A stretch of DNA of 64,000 nt from Actinacidiphila rubida (lineage in GTDB: Bacteria; Actinomycetota; Actinomycetes; Streptomycetales; Streptomycetaceae): the NCBI RefSeq assembly GCF_900110255.1, contig NZ_FODD01000005.1, positions 124,001 through 188,000 on the forward strand. Direction: 5' to 3'. Below the pieces are notes generated by a model that had not been told where the DNA came from, searched no databases, and was given only the letters and a program-made list of their open reading frames with translations. The position numbers were made by a program, and so were the translations under genes. This document shows, piece after piece, positions 9,947 through 18,699 of this stretch. The first letter of the stretch is position 1. Each line of letters starts with the position of its first letter.

Positions 9947-11689
9947 TCACACGGCGTCCCAGGTGTAGTCGGTCAGGCCGGACCGGTCGGCGATCGGGTT
10001 CCACGCGGCGACGAACGCCTGCTTGGCGGCGGTGGCCCGCCCGCTCGCGTCCTGGGCCTCCTGGAAGCCCGGGGCGTGCGCGGTGCTGTTCGGGTCGCAG
10101 CCGTCGCTCTCGAGGCCCTCGGCCCACGCCTGGAAGTGGTCGTCGGCCTCCGCGGAGGCCGTCCAGGCGGTGTTCAGGCTGCCGACGGCGTCGGAACCGC
10201 CGGTGACGTCGCTGACGTCGAGGCCGCCGAGCTCGTCGAGGAGTTCCCGGCGTGACGACGCGGCCTGGGAGAAGAGCCCGGCGGAGTCGGAGAGCGACTC
10301 GCACTTCATGACGGAGGCGACGGCGGCTCCGACGGCGGCGCGGGTGTGGGCGTTCTTCTGCAGCAGCTGGTCGACGGCGGTGGCCTCGGCCTGCTCGGCG
10401 GAGCCGTCCGAGCCGCCGGACCCGCCGGACCCGCTGGACCCGTCCGAGCTCGTGCCGCCGGAGCCGCTGGACCCGCCGGTGCTCGATCCGCCGCCCCCGC
10501 CGTCGCCGGAGAGCGTGCTGCCGTCCGTTCCCGCGCTGGTCGTGCTTCCGGAGCCCGCGGTCGCGTGGGCCAGGTGCGCCCAGAGGTGCGGCGGGCCGAA
10601 CAGGAGCAGCACGACGCCCAGCACGAAGGCCAGCGTCGCACCCGCCCGGCTCTTCTTCGGCGGCGCCGTACCGCCGGGCCCGCCGGTCGCCCGCGGCGGC
10701 ACGCGCTGCGGCGGCACGGTCGCGCCGGCCGCGGCCCGCGCCCCCGTCGCGGCGTGCCCGGCCGGCGGGGTGGCCGGCCGCGGCGCCGCGGGAACCGTGC
10801 GGGGCGGGCGGCCCTGGGGGTTGCGGGCGATCGCCTGCTCCAGCGCGGCGGCCCACTCGCCCATCGCCGGCCGCTGGTCCCGGTCACCCGACTGCCCCCG
10901 GGTCGCGAGCTGCGCCAGCGCCGGATCGACCCGCGCCAGTTCACCGGTGTCGGTGCCCTCCTGCTCCCCCAGGAAGAGCCGGAGGGCGAGCAGGGCGAAC
11001 TTGTAGCGGTCGCTCTGCGGCGTGCCGAGTTCCTCGGTCTTCGGCTGTGGCACGTGCCAGCCCGCGGTCTCGACCTGCGGCAGCACGCTGCGTCCGCGCA
11101 GCCGCATGGCGTCGCAGTCGATGAAGAAGCAGGCCGGCCGCGGGTCGAGGGAGAACAGCAGGTTGTTGGCCGACAGGTCGCCGACGGCCACGCCCAGCTC
11201 GTGCAGGCGGCCCATCAGCCCGGCCAGGTCCTGGAGCAGCAGCAGCCGCTGCAGGTCGGTGACGCGGATCGCCATCCGGTCCAGGTAGGCCTGGCTGTTG
11301 AAGAGGAACTGGAAGGCGGACAGCGCCCTGCGGCCGACGGGGGCCGGCAGCGGGAGGGTGAACGCGTCGGGCACCTTGCGCATCAGGAAGCCGCACGGTC
11401 CGCGGTCGTCCTCGACCACCGCCGCCGGCCACGCGCTGCGCTCGCACAGCCAGCGCCCCACCGGGGGGTCGAGCGACGGGATCAGGTCCACCATGGCCTG
11501 CAGCGCCGCGAAGTCCGCCGTGGCCCGGAAGGGCGGCTCGTACTGCTTGTACGCGATGGGCCACTCGTTGTTGATCTTCCGTTCCTTGACCGCCCACACC
11601 TCGCCCTGGCCGCCCTTGCCCAGGGACTCGTCCCGGACGAGGGTGCCCAGCCGCACCCGGGGCGTAGTGCCGGGCGTCGTGCCGCTCAC
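9947..11689 (-). CDS. Membrane-bound YegI-like protein kinase with outer domain
   Basis: 580 residues. A divergent kinase domain covers about 14-290: loop GKGGQG (24-29), lysine in AYKQY (48), catalytic GDLSANN (D171) and a metal site IDCD (191-193) in place of DFG. This pattern is seen in YegI/TerY-triad kinases. A Pro/Ala linker, a membrane segment (about 350-372), a Gly/Ser-rich spacer (about 379-430) and a 150-residue helical domain outside the membrane follow. The GTG at 11689 overlaps the PP2C stop by 4 bases (GTGA), so the longer frame to 12205 is rejected. It is the last gene of the six-gene operon that starts at 18548. A Trp-rich outer C-terminus suggests sensing. Confidence 0.85.
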   Translation of the reverse strand: MSGTTPGTTPRVRLGTLVRDESLGKGGQGEVWAVKERKINNEWPIAYKQYEPPFRATADFAALQAMVDLIPSLDPPVGRWLCERSAWPAAVVEDDRGPCGFLMRKVPDAFTLPLPAPVGRRALSAFQFLFNSQAYLDRMAIRVTDLQRLLLLQDLAGLMGRLHELGVAVGDLSANNLLFSLDPRPACFFIDCDAMRLRGRSVLPQVETAGWHVPQPKTEELGTPQSDRYKFALLALRLFLGEQEGTDTGELARVDPALAQLATRGQSGDRDQRPAMGEWAAALEQAIARNPQGRPPRTVPAAPRPATPPAGHAATGARAAAGATVPPQRVPPRATGGPGGTAPPKKSRAGATLAFVLGVVLLLFGPPHLWAHLAHATAGSGSTTSAGTDGSTLSGDGGGGGSSTGGSSGSGGTSSDGSSGSGGSGGSDGSAEQAEATAVDQLLQKNAHTRAAVGAAVASVMKCESLSDSAGLFSQAASSRRELLDELGGLDVSDVTGGSDAVGSLNTAWTASAEADDHFQAWAEGLESDGCDPNSTAHAPGFQEAQDASGRATAAKQAFVAAWNPIADRSGLTDYTWDAV

Positions 11690-12909
11690 CGCCGGGGCTC
11701 CGGCAGCAGGTGCCGCGGCCACACGGCCAGCAGCGTGCGGTCGTCGTCGAAGGTCTCCCGGGAGAAGTCCAGCAGGTGGGCGAAGCCGAGGACCGGCGGC
11801 GGCGCGGACAGGCCGCGGTGGAAGAGCCGGCCGACGGCGCCCTCCCCGTCGCCCAGCGCGTCGCCGAAGCCGTCGGTGCCGACGAGCAGGACGGAGGACG
11901 GGCCGAGCGCGACGGACTGCTGCGCGAGCGGCGAGGGCACCCGCGGCAGCGGGGTCACCCCGGAGGAGAGCACCTCCCGGCCGTGGGAGTCCTTGGTGGC
12001 GAGCAGCCGCCGGTAGCGTCCGTCGCCTCGGTCCAGCAGCCAGGCCCCCGAGTCGCCGACCTGCACGAGGTGGACCTCGGGGACGCCGTAGCGGTCGGCC
12101 CGCACCACGCCGGCCACCAGCGTCGTCGCGTACAGCCGCTCGGCCTCCTCCGCGTAGGCGGACTCGGGTTCGCGGCCGCCGGCGGCCCGGGCGACCAGGC
12201 TCCACGCGGCGGTCCGCACCACGTGCGTCCAGTCCAGCGCGGGAACGTCCGCGTCGAGCTGCCGCAGCAGGTCGGTGACGGCGCCGCGGGACGCCAGCGC
12301 CGCGCCCGTCGCGGACTGCGGGGCCGCCGAGACGCCGTCGGCCACCGCGAAGACGACGGATCCGGTGGCCTCGTGCACCGCCACCGCGCAGTCGTCCTCG
12401 CGGGGCGTGCCGCTGTAGCGGTGTCCGTAGCCGCGGACGCAGGCCAGGCGCATGGTCACCAGGTCGGTCGACCAGCCGTCCACGACCGTGTCGGGCCGGT
12501 ACGGGGACCCGGCCGGCGGCCGGGCCTCGAAGACGTGGCCGGGCGTGCCGACCTCGACCACCGACCAGTCGGGGACGGCCGGTTCGGCCCGCGCGGCGTT
12601 GTGCGGCCTGTCGTGCGGCCCGCCGTGCGGTCCGCCGCCCGGCAGGTCGTCGGCGCGCGGTTCGCCGGCGCGCGGGCCGGCGAACCGCTGCGGGTCGGAC
12701 GGCGGCGCGCCGGGCGGTGCCGGCCGCGGATCCTCCGGCGGGTCGTACTGCGGCCGCGGCCGTGGCCGCGGCCAGGCCGGAAGGGCGGGCGGCGCCGGCG
12801 AGTCGGCCGGCGCCGGCGGGTCGAAGTCCGCGCGCCAGCCGTCGCTGCGCTCCCAGTCGCTGATGCCCAGGCCCTCGTCGCGCGGATCCGGGCCGTACGG
12901 TTCCGGCAT
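11686..12909 (-). CDS. PP2C-type serine/threonine phosphatase (YegK/TerY-triad type)
   Basis: 407 residues. Residues 1-115 are Pro/Arg/Gly-rich and probably disordered. The PP2C fold follows with the expected metal and phosphate motifs: REDDCAV, FAVADGVSAA, VQVGDSGAWLL, VGTDGFGDAL and DDDRTLLAV. It should reverse phosphorylation by the kinase whose start it overlaps (GTGA at 11686-11689). It begins one base after the VWA gene stop. The kinase-phosphatase-VWA order parallels E. coli yegL-yegK-yegI and the TerY-associated phosphorylation triads described by Anantharaman, Iyer and Aravind. No membrane segment is present. Confidence 0.88.
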   Translation of the reverse strand: MPEPYGPDPRDEGLGISDWERSDGWRADFDPPAPADSPAPPALPAWPRPRPRPQYDPPEDPRPAPPGAPPSDPQRFAGPRAGEPRADDLPGGGPHGGPHDRPHNAARAEPAVPDWSVVEVGTPGHVFEARPPAGSPYRPDTVVDGWSTDLVTMRLACVRGYGHRYSGTPREDDCAVAVHEATGSVVFAVADGVSAAPQSATGAALASRGAVTDLLRQLDADVPALDWTHVVRTAAWSLVARAAGGREPESAYAEEAERLYATTLVAGVVRADRYGVPEVHLVQVGDSGAWLLDRGDGRYRRLLATKDSHGREVLSSGVTPLPRVPSPLAQQSVALGPSSVLLVGTDGFGDALGDGEGAVGRLFHRGLSAPPPVLGFAHLLDFSRETFDDDRTLLAVWPRHLLPEPRR

Positions 12910-12910
12910 C

Positions 12911-13588
12911 TCAGACCTCGTCGATCGCCATGCTGAAGCCCTCGGGCTTGGTGACGATCAGTTCGGCGTTGCCGGCGGCGAGGCTGCGGCCCGACTCCAC
13001 CATGCTCTTGGTGAGGGCGACGAAGAACGAGGAGATGGCCTTGCCGAGATCCGCGGCGGGCTTGGAGACCAGCGCGAACTCCGCGGTGGAGGCCACTTCC
13101 AGCATGACCTCGGGCGACGCCCCGCCGATGCCGCACGCCACGATGTTCGGCGCGGCCGGGGTGGTGGCGCGGTCGCAGAGCTGCCGGTGCGGTGTGCGCC
13201 AGTCCTGCCCGGCGTTGGGCATCCCGTCGCTCAGCAGGAACACCGCCGGCCGGTGCACCCGGTACCCCTCCGCCTTGAGCCGGCCGATGTCGTGGGGCAG
13301 CCGGTTGAGCACGGCGGTGAACGCGGCCGCGTAGCTGGTGCTGCCGCGGGTGGACAGCTCCGGCGGCTTGTACTCGCTGCGCAGGTCGGCGAGTTCGGTG
13401 TAGGTCGCGACGTCGTCGGCGAAGCCGAGCACGGTGAGCCGCACCTTGGCCGCGGCCATCGGCTCGGTGAGCATCGTTTCGTAGAGGGACTGCAGCCCCT
13501 TGTTGAGTTCGCCGAGGTGCGGGGTCATCGACCCGGACTCGTCGGCGAGTACGTAGACGGGAAGCAGAGACCCGCGGTTGTCGGACAC
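12911..13588 (-). CDS. VWA domain protein, YegL/TerY-like
   Basis: 225 residues, essentially one von Willebrand factor A domain. The metal-binding MIDAS motif DESGSM is at 16-21, a threonine lies in RGSTSYAAAF, and the later aspartate is in LLSDGMPNAG. These three are the usual metal ligands, so an active MIDAS is predicted. Such small VWA proteins act as partner-binding or scaffold subunits next to PP2C and kinase genes. The GTG start at 13588 has AAGGATC upstream. It is separated by 54 bases from the preceding gene and by 1 base from the PP2C gene. Confidence 0.9.
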   Translation of the reverse strand: MSDNRGSLLPVYVLADESGSMTPHLGELNKGLQSLYETMLTEPMAAAKVRLTVLGFADDVATYTELADLRSEYKPPELSTRGSTSYAAAFTAVLNRLPHDIGRLKAEGYRVHRPAVFLLSDGMPNAGQDWRTPHRQLCDRATTPAAPNIVACGIGGASPEVMLEVASTAEFALVSKPAADLGKAISSFFVALTKSMVESGRSLAAGNAELIVTKPEGFSMAIDEV

Positions 13589-13642
13589 GGCGGTGATCCT
13601 TCGGTCTGGTGCGGCGGGAAGCGGCGGGCTGACGCCGCGCGG

Positions 13643-15334
13643 TCAGGTGGCGGAGGCGGCCGGTCGCAGCCCCTGGGGGCACTCCGCGACGAGGTCGGGG
13701 TGACCGGCGAGCACTCCGCGGCCCAGGCGGAGCACGGTGTTCTGCAGCAGCGCGGAGAAGGCCGCGGCCTGGTCCGCCACGTCGGCGCCCGGGACGGCGA
13801 CGCAGGCGAGCTCGGGTGAGGAGGCGCAGCGCAGCACCGCGCGCGCGTCGCTCTCGCCCAGGCCGCAGGCGACGATCCGGGGCGCGTAGGGGTGGCCGCC
13901 CAGGCGCTGCTGGGCCTGCGGCCACGCGGCGCCGTCCTGCGGCGGGGCGGCCGTCACCAGGAACACGACCGGCCGGTGCGCGCGGCCGCCGCCGTGCTTG
14001 AGCGCGTCCACGTCACCGGGCAGCAGGTCGAGCAGCGCGTCGAAGGCCGCGCCGAGGTTCAGGCCGCCGCCCGCCGACAGGTGCGGGACATCGGTGCCCC
14101 AGCCGATCTGCGTCAACGGCAGTCGCATGTCGGGGCGTTCGGCGATGCCGACCACCGACAGGCGGATCCCGGCGGCCACGTCGGGACTCTGCGCGAGCGC
14201 GGTGTGCAGCGACCTCAGCGCGTCGTTGAACCCGGCCGTGAAGGGCGCAGCGGACTGCGACACGTCCACGAGCACGTAGACCGGCACCACCAGCGCCGGC
14301 TTCGCCGGGCCGCCGCCGGCGGGCGCCGCACCGGCCGGTGCGGCACTGCCCCACAGCACCGGCGCGGTCGGGGCGGGCCGGGGCCCGTCGGGGGCGGGCG
14401 CGATACCCGCGGGGGGCGTCCACGGCGAGCCGCCGCCGGAACCGCCGGAGTACAGCGCCGCCACGTCGGCCGGGCGGAAGAAGTCCTTCTCGACCAGGAA
14501 CCGGAACATCTGCTCGTTGCGCTCGGCGCCCAGTTCCCAGCGGGCCGCCTGGCCGCTCTCCCACTCGATGCGCAGCTGCATCGCCCGGTCCGTGTCCTGG
14601 GGGTGCTTGATCAGGTGCTGCCTGATCAGGCCCTCGATGTCCCAGCTCATCCCGGCCAGGGCGGCGCCGCGCCGGTGGTCGCGGGCCATTTCGCCGTCGA
14701 GTTTGATGTCCTCGAGGGCCTGCTCCGAGTTCGCGGCCGCCACCAGCGAGTCGTGCCGGTGCTGGCCGAGCGTGCGGTCCCGCTGCGCGGTCCGCAGCGC
14801 CCTGACGTACTCGGTCGCGGCCTGGTCGGGTTCGATGTGGACCTGGCAGAGGTAGATGGTGATGCCCTCGGGCAGTTCGACTCCGTGCTGGAAGGCGCGG
14901 TTGACGGCGTCCTCGGCCCGGCCCGCCTCGTCGATCGGGAACGCCCGCGCGATGGTGCGGATCTGGTGGACGACGTGCCCGTAGACGACGGGCAGCGCGT
15001 CGGGGATGTTGCGGCTCACCACCTTCGCGGGGTCGTGCACCCGGAAGCCGACGTCGAAGCGGGCGGCGAAACGGTGCGCCTGGTCGCTGCAGGGCAGCGG
15101 GGTGCGGGTGACCGCGGCCTGCCGCCGGTGGTCGCTGACGTCGACGGCCAGCCGGGTGCCCGCCCGGCCGAACACCTTGTCCCAGAAGGACGGGGTGGTG
15201 CTGGTGCCGACGGTGAGCGTGCCGTCCACCGCCCGGTGCACGATGGCGACGTTGCGGTGCTCGTCCCACCACTCCCGGTAGCGATCCCTCGGCACCAGAT
15301 CGACGCTGGAGATCAGCGGCAGCGGCGCGGTCAT
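13643..15334 (-). CDS. Two-part protein: band-7-like N-terminus and degenerate VWA domain
   Basis: 563 residues. Residues 1-290 form one conserved-looking unit. The stretch FDVGFRVHDPAKV through LPEGITIYLCQVHIEP, followed by charged helices, reminds me of the end of an SPFH/band-7 domain, but this is tentative. A Pro/Ala/Gly linker (about 295-345) leads to a VWA fold (349-563) with DVSQS at 357-361. The later MIDAS aspartate is missing (LVTAAPPQDG), so metal binding is probably weakened. It may pair with the active VWA protein made by the next gene. The ATG start overlaps the NTPase stop (ATGA). No membrane segment is visible. Confidence 0.7.
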   Translation of the reverse strand: MTAPLPLISSVDLVPRDRYREWWDEHRNVAIVHRAVDGTLTVGTSTTPSFWDKVFGRAGTRLAVDVSDHRRQAAVTRTPLPCSDQAHRFAARFDVGFRVHDPAKVVSRNIPDALPVVYGHVVHQIRTIARAFPIDEAGRAEDAVNRAFQHGVELPEGITIYLCQVHIEPDQAATEYVRALRTAQRDRTLGQHRHDSLVAAANSEQALEDIKLDGEMARDHRRGAALAGMSWDIEGLIRQHLIKHPQDTDRAMQLRIEWESGQAARWELGAERNEQMFRFLVEKDFFRPADVAALYSGGSGGGSPWTPPAGIAPAPDGPRPAPTAPVLWGSAAPAGAAPAGGGPAKPALVVPVYVLVDVSQSAAPFTAGFNDALRSLHTALAQSPDVAAGIRLSVVGIAERPDMRLPLTQIGWGTDVPHLSAGGGLNLGAAFDALLDLLPGDVDALKHGGGRAHRPVVFLVTAAPPQDGAAWPQAQQRLGGHPYAPRIVACGLGESDARAVLRCASSPELACVAVPGADVADQAAAFSALLQNTVLRLGRGVLAGHPDLVAECPQGLRPAASAT

Positions 15335-17652
15335 GTCAGTCCCCTCTGCACGAGCATCTTGTTCACGGCCCACGCGGTGAGCGGCAGCGGCGCCAGCTCC
15401 TCGCGGTCGTTCCACGTCTCCGCGCAGCGGCGGACGATCGCGGTGGAGCGGCGGTCGCCGGCCACCACGTCCTCGAGCATCGCCAGGAACACCGGGCGCA
15501 GGCGCTCGTCCGCCTCGGCGAGCCCGGCCCACGTCTTCAGCGTCGACTCCGCCTGGCGGTTGAAGTACGGCCGGCTCAGCGCCTCGCGCCACAACACCCG
15601 CAGCGGCACGACCAGTTCCGGCCGGCTCGACCGCAGCGACAGCAGCATCGGCCAGCCGTCCCCGTCCGGGGCGCCGGGCTGTGAGTCGTCCACCACCGAC
15701 TGCACGGCGACGACGAGGAAGGCCAGCAGGCAGGTGGGGCGCTTCAGCGGGTCGTCGAGGCCGGAGGTGAGCGCGCTCAGCACGAAGGGCGCCGCGTGGC
15801 TGTCCTCGGCGAGCAGGTCGGTGTAGGCGTAGCCGATCGCCACCGCGACCTTCACGTGGTCCACCTGGGACAGCCGCGACAGGGCGTTGACGGACTGGCT
15901 GGTGTCCGCGGACAGCGGCGTCAGCCCGTGCACGCGGGCCGCGGTCGCCTGGCCCAGGGGACGCGACCGGTTCGCGTACCACTCGCCGACCAGCGCCCTG
16001 ATGTCGGGCAGCAGCGCCGGGTTGCGGCTCGCGGCGGCCAGCGCGTAGCCGACCGCGTTGCGGTACCGGAAGTCGTCGTGGTGCGCCCAGCGCGGCAGCA
16101 CGTTCTCGGCGATGTACGGGAACGCGTCCGCGAGCAGCCCGCCCAGGGCGACCGCCGCGTACACCGACACCTCCTGCGACGCCCCGCCGACGAGTTCGCC
16201 GAGCCACTCCAGCAGCGTTTCCTGCAGGGACAGTTCGGACCACGCGTGGGCGATCACCCGGCGCGGGTAGTCCGGCTCCTGGTAGGCCAGGCACACCACG
16301 GGAGCCCCCCCGGTGGGGCTGCCGTCCCGCCGGCCCGCGGTGGCGACGGTCCGGCGGGCGCGCAGCCGGGCCAGCGTCTTGCGCAGCGGAACGCCCATCG
16401 GGTCCCGCGGCGGCAGTTTCGTGTAGCCGGCCTCGTCCTGTCCCGGGTGGGCCGGCGAACGCGTCGCGTCCAGCCGCCGCAGCAGCGCGCGGGCCGCCCG
16501 GGCGATCTCCTCCTGCGGCAGGCCGTTCAGCACGGCCAGGGCGAGGGACAGGCAGCGTACGGGTGGCTCGGTCAGGCCGTCCGCCCAGATCTCGAAGGTC
16601 TCCAGGCCCTTGCGGGCCATCCGCTCCTTGATCAGGCCCAGGTCGGGGTCCCCCGAGGAGAACTCGTCGTGGAGCGCGGTCGCCAGGTCGGCGGCGACCC
16701 GGCACGACGGCCCCCGGTCCAGGTGCTCGTCCAGCAGCGCCTCGACGTCCCGGTCGGCGAGGATCTGCTCGGTGGCGGCGACGCCCAGCCGCCACCGCAG
16801 GTAGCGGGCGACGATGCCGCGCGGATCGGGCGGCCCGGTCAGGTCCACCACGCCGGAGAGCACCTCGCTGTCGGCGACGTCGGTGTCCGCCACGACCACC
16901 ACCATGAAGGCGCCGGCGGCGGCCAGTGAGGTCTGCAGCCGCTGGTAGACCTCGCCGCGCAGGTTGGCCACGTCGGCGGGCCGGTCCAGCAGGAAGCCCG
17001 CGCCGGCCTCGACCCCGGTGGCGGCGCCGTCCTCGCCGCTGTCGATCCGGTCCACGAGCGAGCCGAAGTCGACCTGGCTGTCCAGGTGGTAGATGGTCCC
17101 CCGGCAGGGCGTCAGAAGGCGCACGGCGGTGGCGGTCCTGCCCGATCCCGCGGGCCCCCGCAGGATGACGATGCCCTCCCGGTGCAGCGCCGCACGGGCG
17201 TCCTCGATGCCGGGCGCGTCCTCGTACGCGTGGCGGATGCGGTCGCGCACCGCCGGTGACAGCGGGCGCAGCCGGTCCCGGCGGCCGCCGAGCAGGTAGA
17301 TGTACTTGTCGCCGCCGACGACGTCGCCCTCGACGTTCGCGAACGCGTTGCGCAGGTGGTTGTGGAGGTGCGAGCCCTGGCCCAGGCGGTCGGTGGCGGC
17401 GCTGGCGTCCTCGCCGGGGCCGACCCGGTCGGCGCCGGGGCCGGACGCTGGCGCACCGCCCGCGCCGTCGGCACCGCCCCCGTGGGCCTGCGTGTCCGGA
17501 GCGCCGGCCCCTCCCGCGTCGGAGCCCGTTGGAGTGGCTCCTTGCGCCGGAGGGGCCGGCGTTCCCCCGGCGCCCGGAGCGACCCCCGACGCCCCGGGCG
17601 CTGCCCCGCCGCCGGGCGGCGGGGTGCCTCCTGTGGTGGTCGCTGTGGTCAC
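15331..17652 (-). CDS. P-loop NTPase with N-terminal GDVVGGDK motif and long helical C-terminus
   Basis: 773 residues. Residues 1-90 are Gly/Ala/Pro-rich. A short motif EGDVVGGDKYIY follows at 108-119, then a Walker A GPAGSGRT at 166-173, with Arg in place of the usual Lys, and a Walker-B-like VVVVADTD near 245. The remaining 500 residues are mostly alpha-helical with no clear repeats. The layout resembles STAND-like or related conflict/signalling NTPases, but I cannot assign a subfamily. The Arg substitution may lower hydrolysis. The GTG start overlaps the cyclase-like gene stop (GTGA), so the two are translationally coupled. The same short motif ends the cyclase-like protein. Confidence 0.72.
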   Translation of the reverse strand: MTTATTTGGTPPPGGGAAPGASGVAPGAGGTPAPPAQGATPTGSDAGGAGAPDTQAHGGGADGAGGAPASGPGADRVGPGEDASAATDRLGQGSHLHNHLRNAFANVEGDVVGGDKYIYLLGGRRDRLRPLSPAVRDRIRHAYEDAPGIEDARAALHREGIVILRGPAGSGRTATAVRLLTPCRGTIYHLDSQVDFGSLVDRIDSGEDGAATGVEAGAGFLLDRPADVANLRGEVYQRLQTSLAAAGAFMVVVVADTDVADSEVLSGVVDLTGPPDPRGIVARYLRWRLGVAATEQILADRDVEALLDEHLDRGPSCRVAADLATALHDEFSSGDPDLGLIKERMARKGLETFEIWADGLTEPPVRCLSLALAVLNGLPQEEIARAARALLRRLDATRSPAHPGQDEAGYTKLPPRDPMGVPLRKTLARLRARRTVATAGRRDGSPTGGAPVVCLAYQEPDYPRRVIAHAWSELSLQETLLEWLGELVGGASQEVSVYAAVALGGLLADAFPYIAENVLPRWAHHDDFRYRNAVGYALAAASRNPALLPDIRALVGEWYANRSRPLGQATAARVHGLTPLSADTSQSVNALSRLSQVDHVKVAVAIGYAYTDLLAEDSHAAPFVLSALTSGLDDPLKRPTCLLAFLVVAVQSVVDDSQPGAPDGDGWPMLLSLRSSRPELVVPLRVLWREALSRPYFNRQAESTLKTWAGLAEADERLRPVFLAMLEDVVAGDRRSTAIVRRCAETWNDREELAPLPLTAWAVNKMLVQRGLT

Positions 17653-18548
17653 GACACCGGTCCCGTGCCGTGGACGTGCTTGTCCTGGCCGACGACGTCG
17701 CCGTGCACCGTGGTGATCTGCATGTGGGTCACCCGGCCGGAGGGCGCGGCGCCCCGCGGCGCGGCGGACGCGGCACCGGAGGCGGCCGGCGCCGCGGCGG
17801 CGTCCGGGGCTGACGTGCCGTCAGCGTCGGCGGTGCCGCGGGCGTCGGCTGTGTTCCCGGCGTTCGTGGCGGTTGCAGTGTTCCCGGGGTTTCCGGCGTT
17901 CCCAGGGTTCCCGGCGTACGCAGTGCTCTCGGCGTGCTCGGTGTGCTCGGCGGGCAGCCCCGGCGGCGCGCTGTACCCGGGCACGGTGACCCGGCCGCGG
18001 ATCGTCTCGCCGTGCTTGGTGGTGAAGCGCAGCGGCAGGTAGGCCGCCGGGTCCAGGCCGCGGTGGCCGTGCCGCACCACGCTGTCGTACACCTGCTCGG
18101 AGACGACGAAGGCCAGGTGGGCGAGGGTGGCCGCCTTCAGCACGTCACGCAGCGGCTGCGCGTCGACCAGCCGGAACGCGGTGTTGACCGCGTCGCCCGA
18201 CCAGCCGTGGGGGTCGCGCACGGCGAGCCCCTGGTGGAGCGCCACCCGCATCCTCAGGGAGTGGGCCGCGCTGTGCACGCCGGCCTTCTCCCGCAGCCCG
18301 TCGTCGAGCGCGCGCACCAGCGGGCCCGCGAGGCGCACGGGCGGCACCGTCGGCGGCACCAGCATCAGGACGCCGTCGCCGCGGTCCTCCAGCGCGATCT
18401 CGCGCGCGTCGATGCCCGCGTCCTCGAACGCGGTGTGCAGCACCTCGTACATGGCCGCCCGCAGGGACTTCTGCAGGGGATCGGACCTGGTGCTGAACGT
18501 CTCCAGGTCCAGCACCAGGATCCAGTGGTGCAGCGCTTCGCCAGTCAT
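17649..18548 (-). CDS. Class III nucleotide cyclase-like protein, first gene of the six-gene operon
   Basis: 299 residues. Residues 8-190 fit the class III cyclase fold. Metal aspartates sit in LVLDLETFS (D14) and EDRGDG (D58); transition-state residues sit in GDAVNTAFRL (N122, R126). The usual adenylyl-cyclase Lys before the second Asp is Glu (E54), as in guanylyl cyclases. A product other than cAMP is therefore likely if the enzyme is active. A low-complexity Asn/Gly/Ala tail with NPGN repeats (about 205-270) ends in THMQITTVHGDVVGQDKHVH, which shares GDVVGxDK with the next protein. The ATG at 18548 follows GGGGAGGGCGG. A catalytically dead regulator with this fold is the main alternative. 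Confidence 0.68.
   Translation of the reverse strand: MTGEALHHWILVLDLETFSTRSDPLQKSLRAAMYEVLHTAFEDAGIDAREIALEDRGDGVLMLVPPTVPPVRLAGPLVRALDDGLREKAGVHSAAHSLRMRVALHQGLAVRDPHGWSGDAVNTAFRLVDAQPLRDVLKAATLAHLAFVVSEQVYDSVVRHGHRGLDPAAYLPLRFTTKHGETIRGRVTVPGYSAPPGLPAEHTEHAESTAYAGNPGNAGNPGNTATATNAGNTADARGTADADGTSAPDAAAAPAASGAASAAPRGAAPSGRVTHMQITTVHGDVVGQDKHVHGTGPVS
17851..17916. repeat. Imperfect short repeats (unit near GTTCCCGGC) inside the cyclase-like gene
   Basis: Several degenerate copies of a 9-12 base unit encode the Asn/Gly/Pro/Ala tail (NPGN, NAGN, NAGNT). The repeat explains the low-complexity linker and could vary in length between strains. Confidence 0.6.
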
Positions 18549-18699
18549 CCGCCCTCCCCGCGAACCCGCAGAACTGCGGTGCTCCTGTCCTACGGCACCG
18601 CCGCAGGACCGTCCACGCCAGATGGCGCACACCGCCGCCCCGTTGCGCGCGGCGGTGTGCCGGTCCCGCTCCGGCCGCCCCTCCCCTGGCGGCGGAACC

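Noticed and set aside
15335..16795. Long N-terminal extension of the band-7/VWA gene upstream of 15334
   Set aside because: This part is antiparallel-free but out of frame over the NTPase gene; ATGA overlap at 15331-15334 places the true start.
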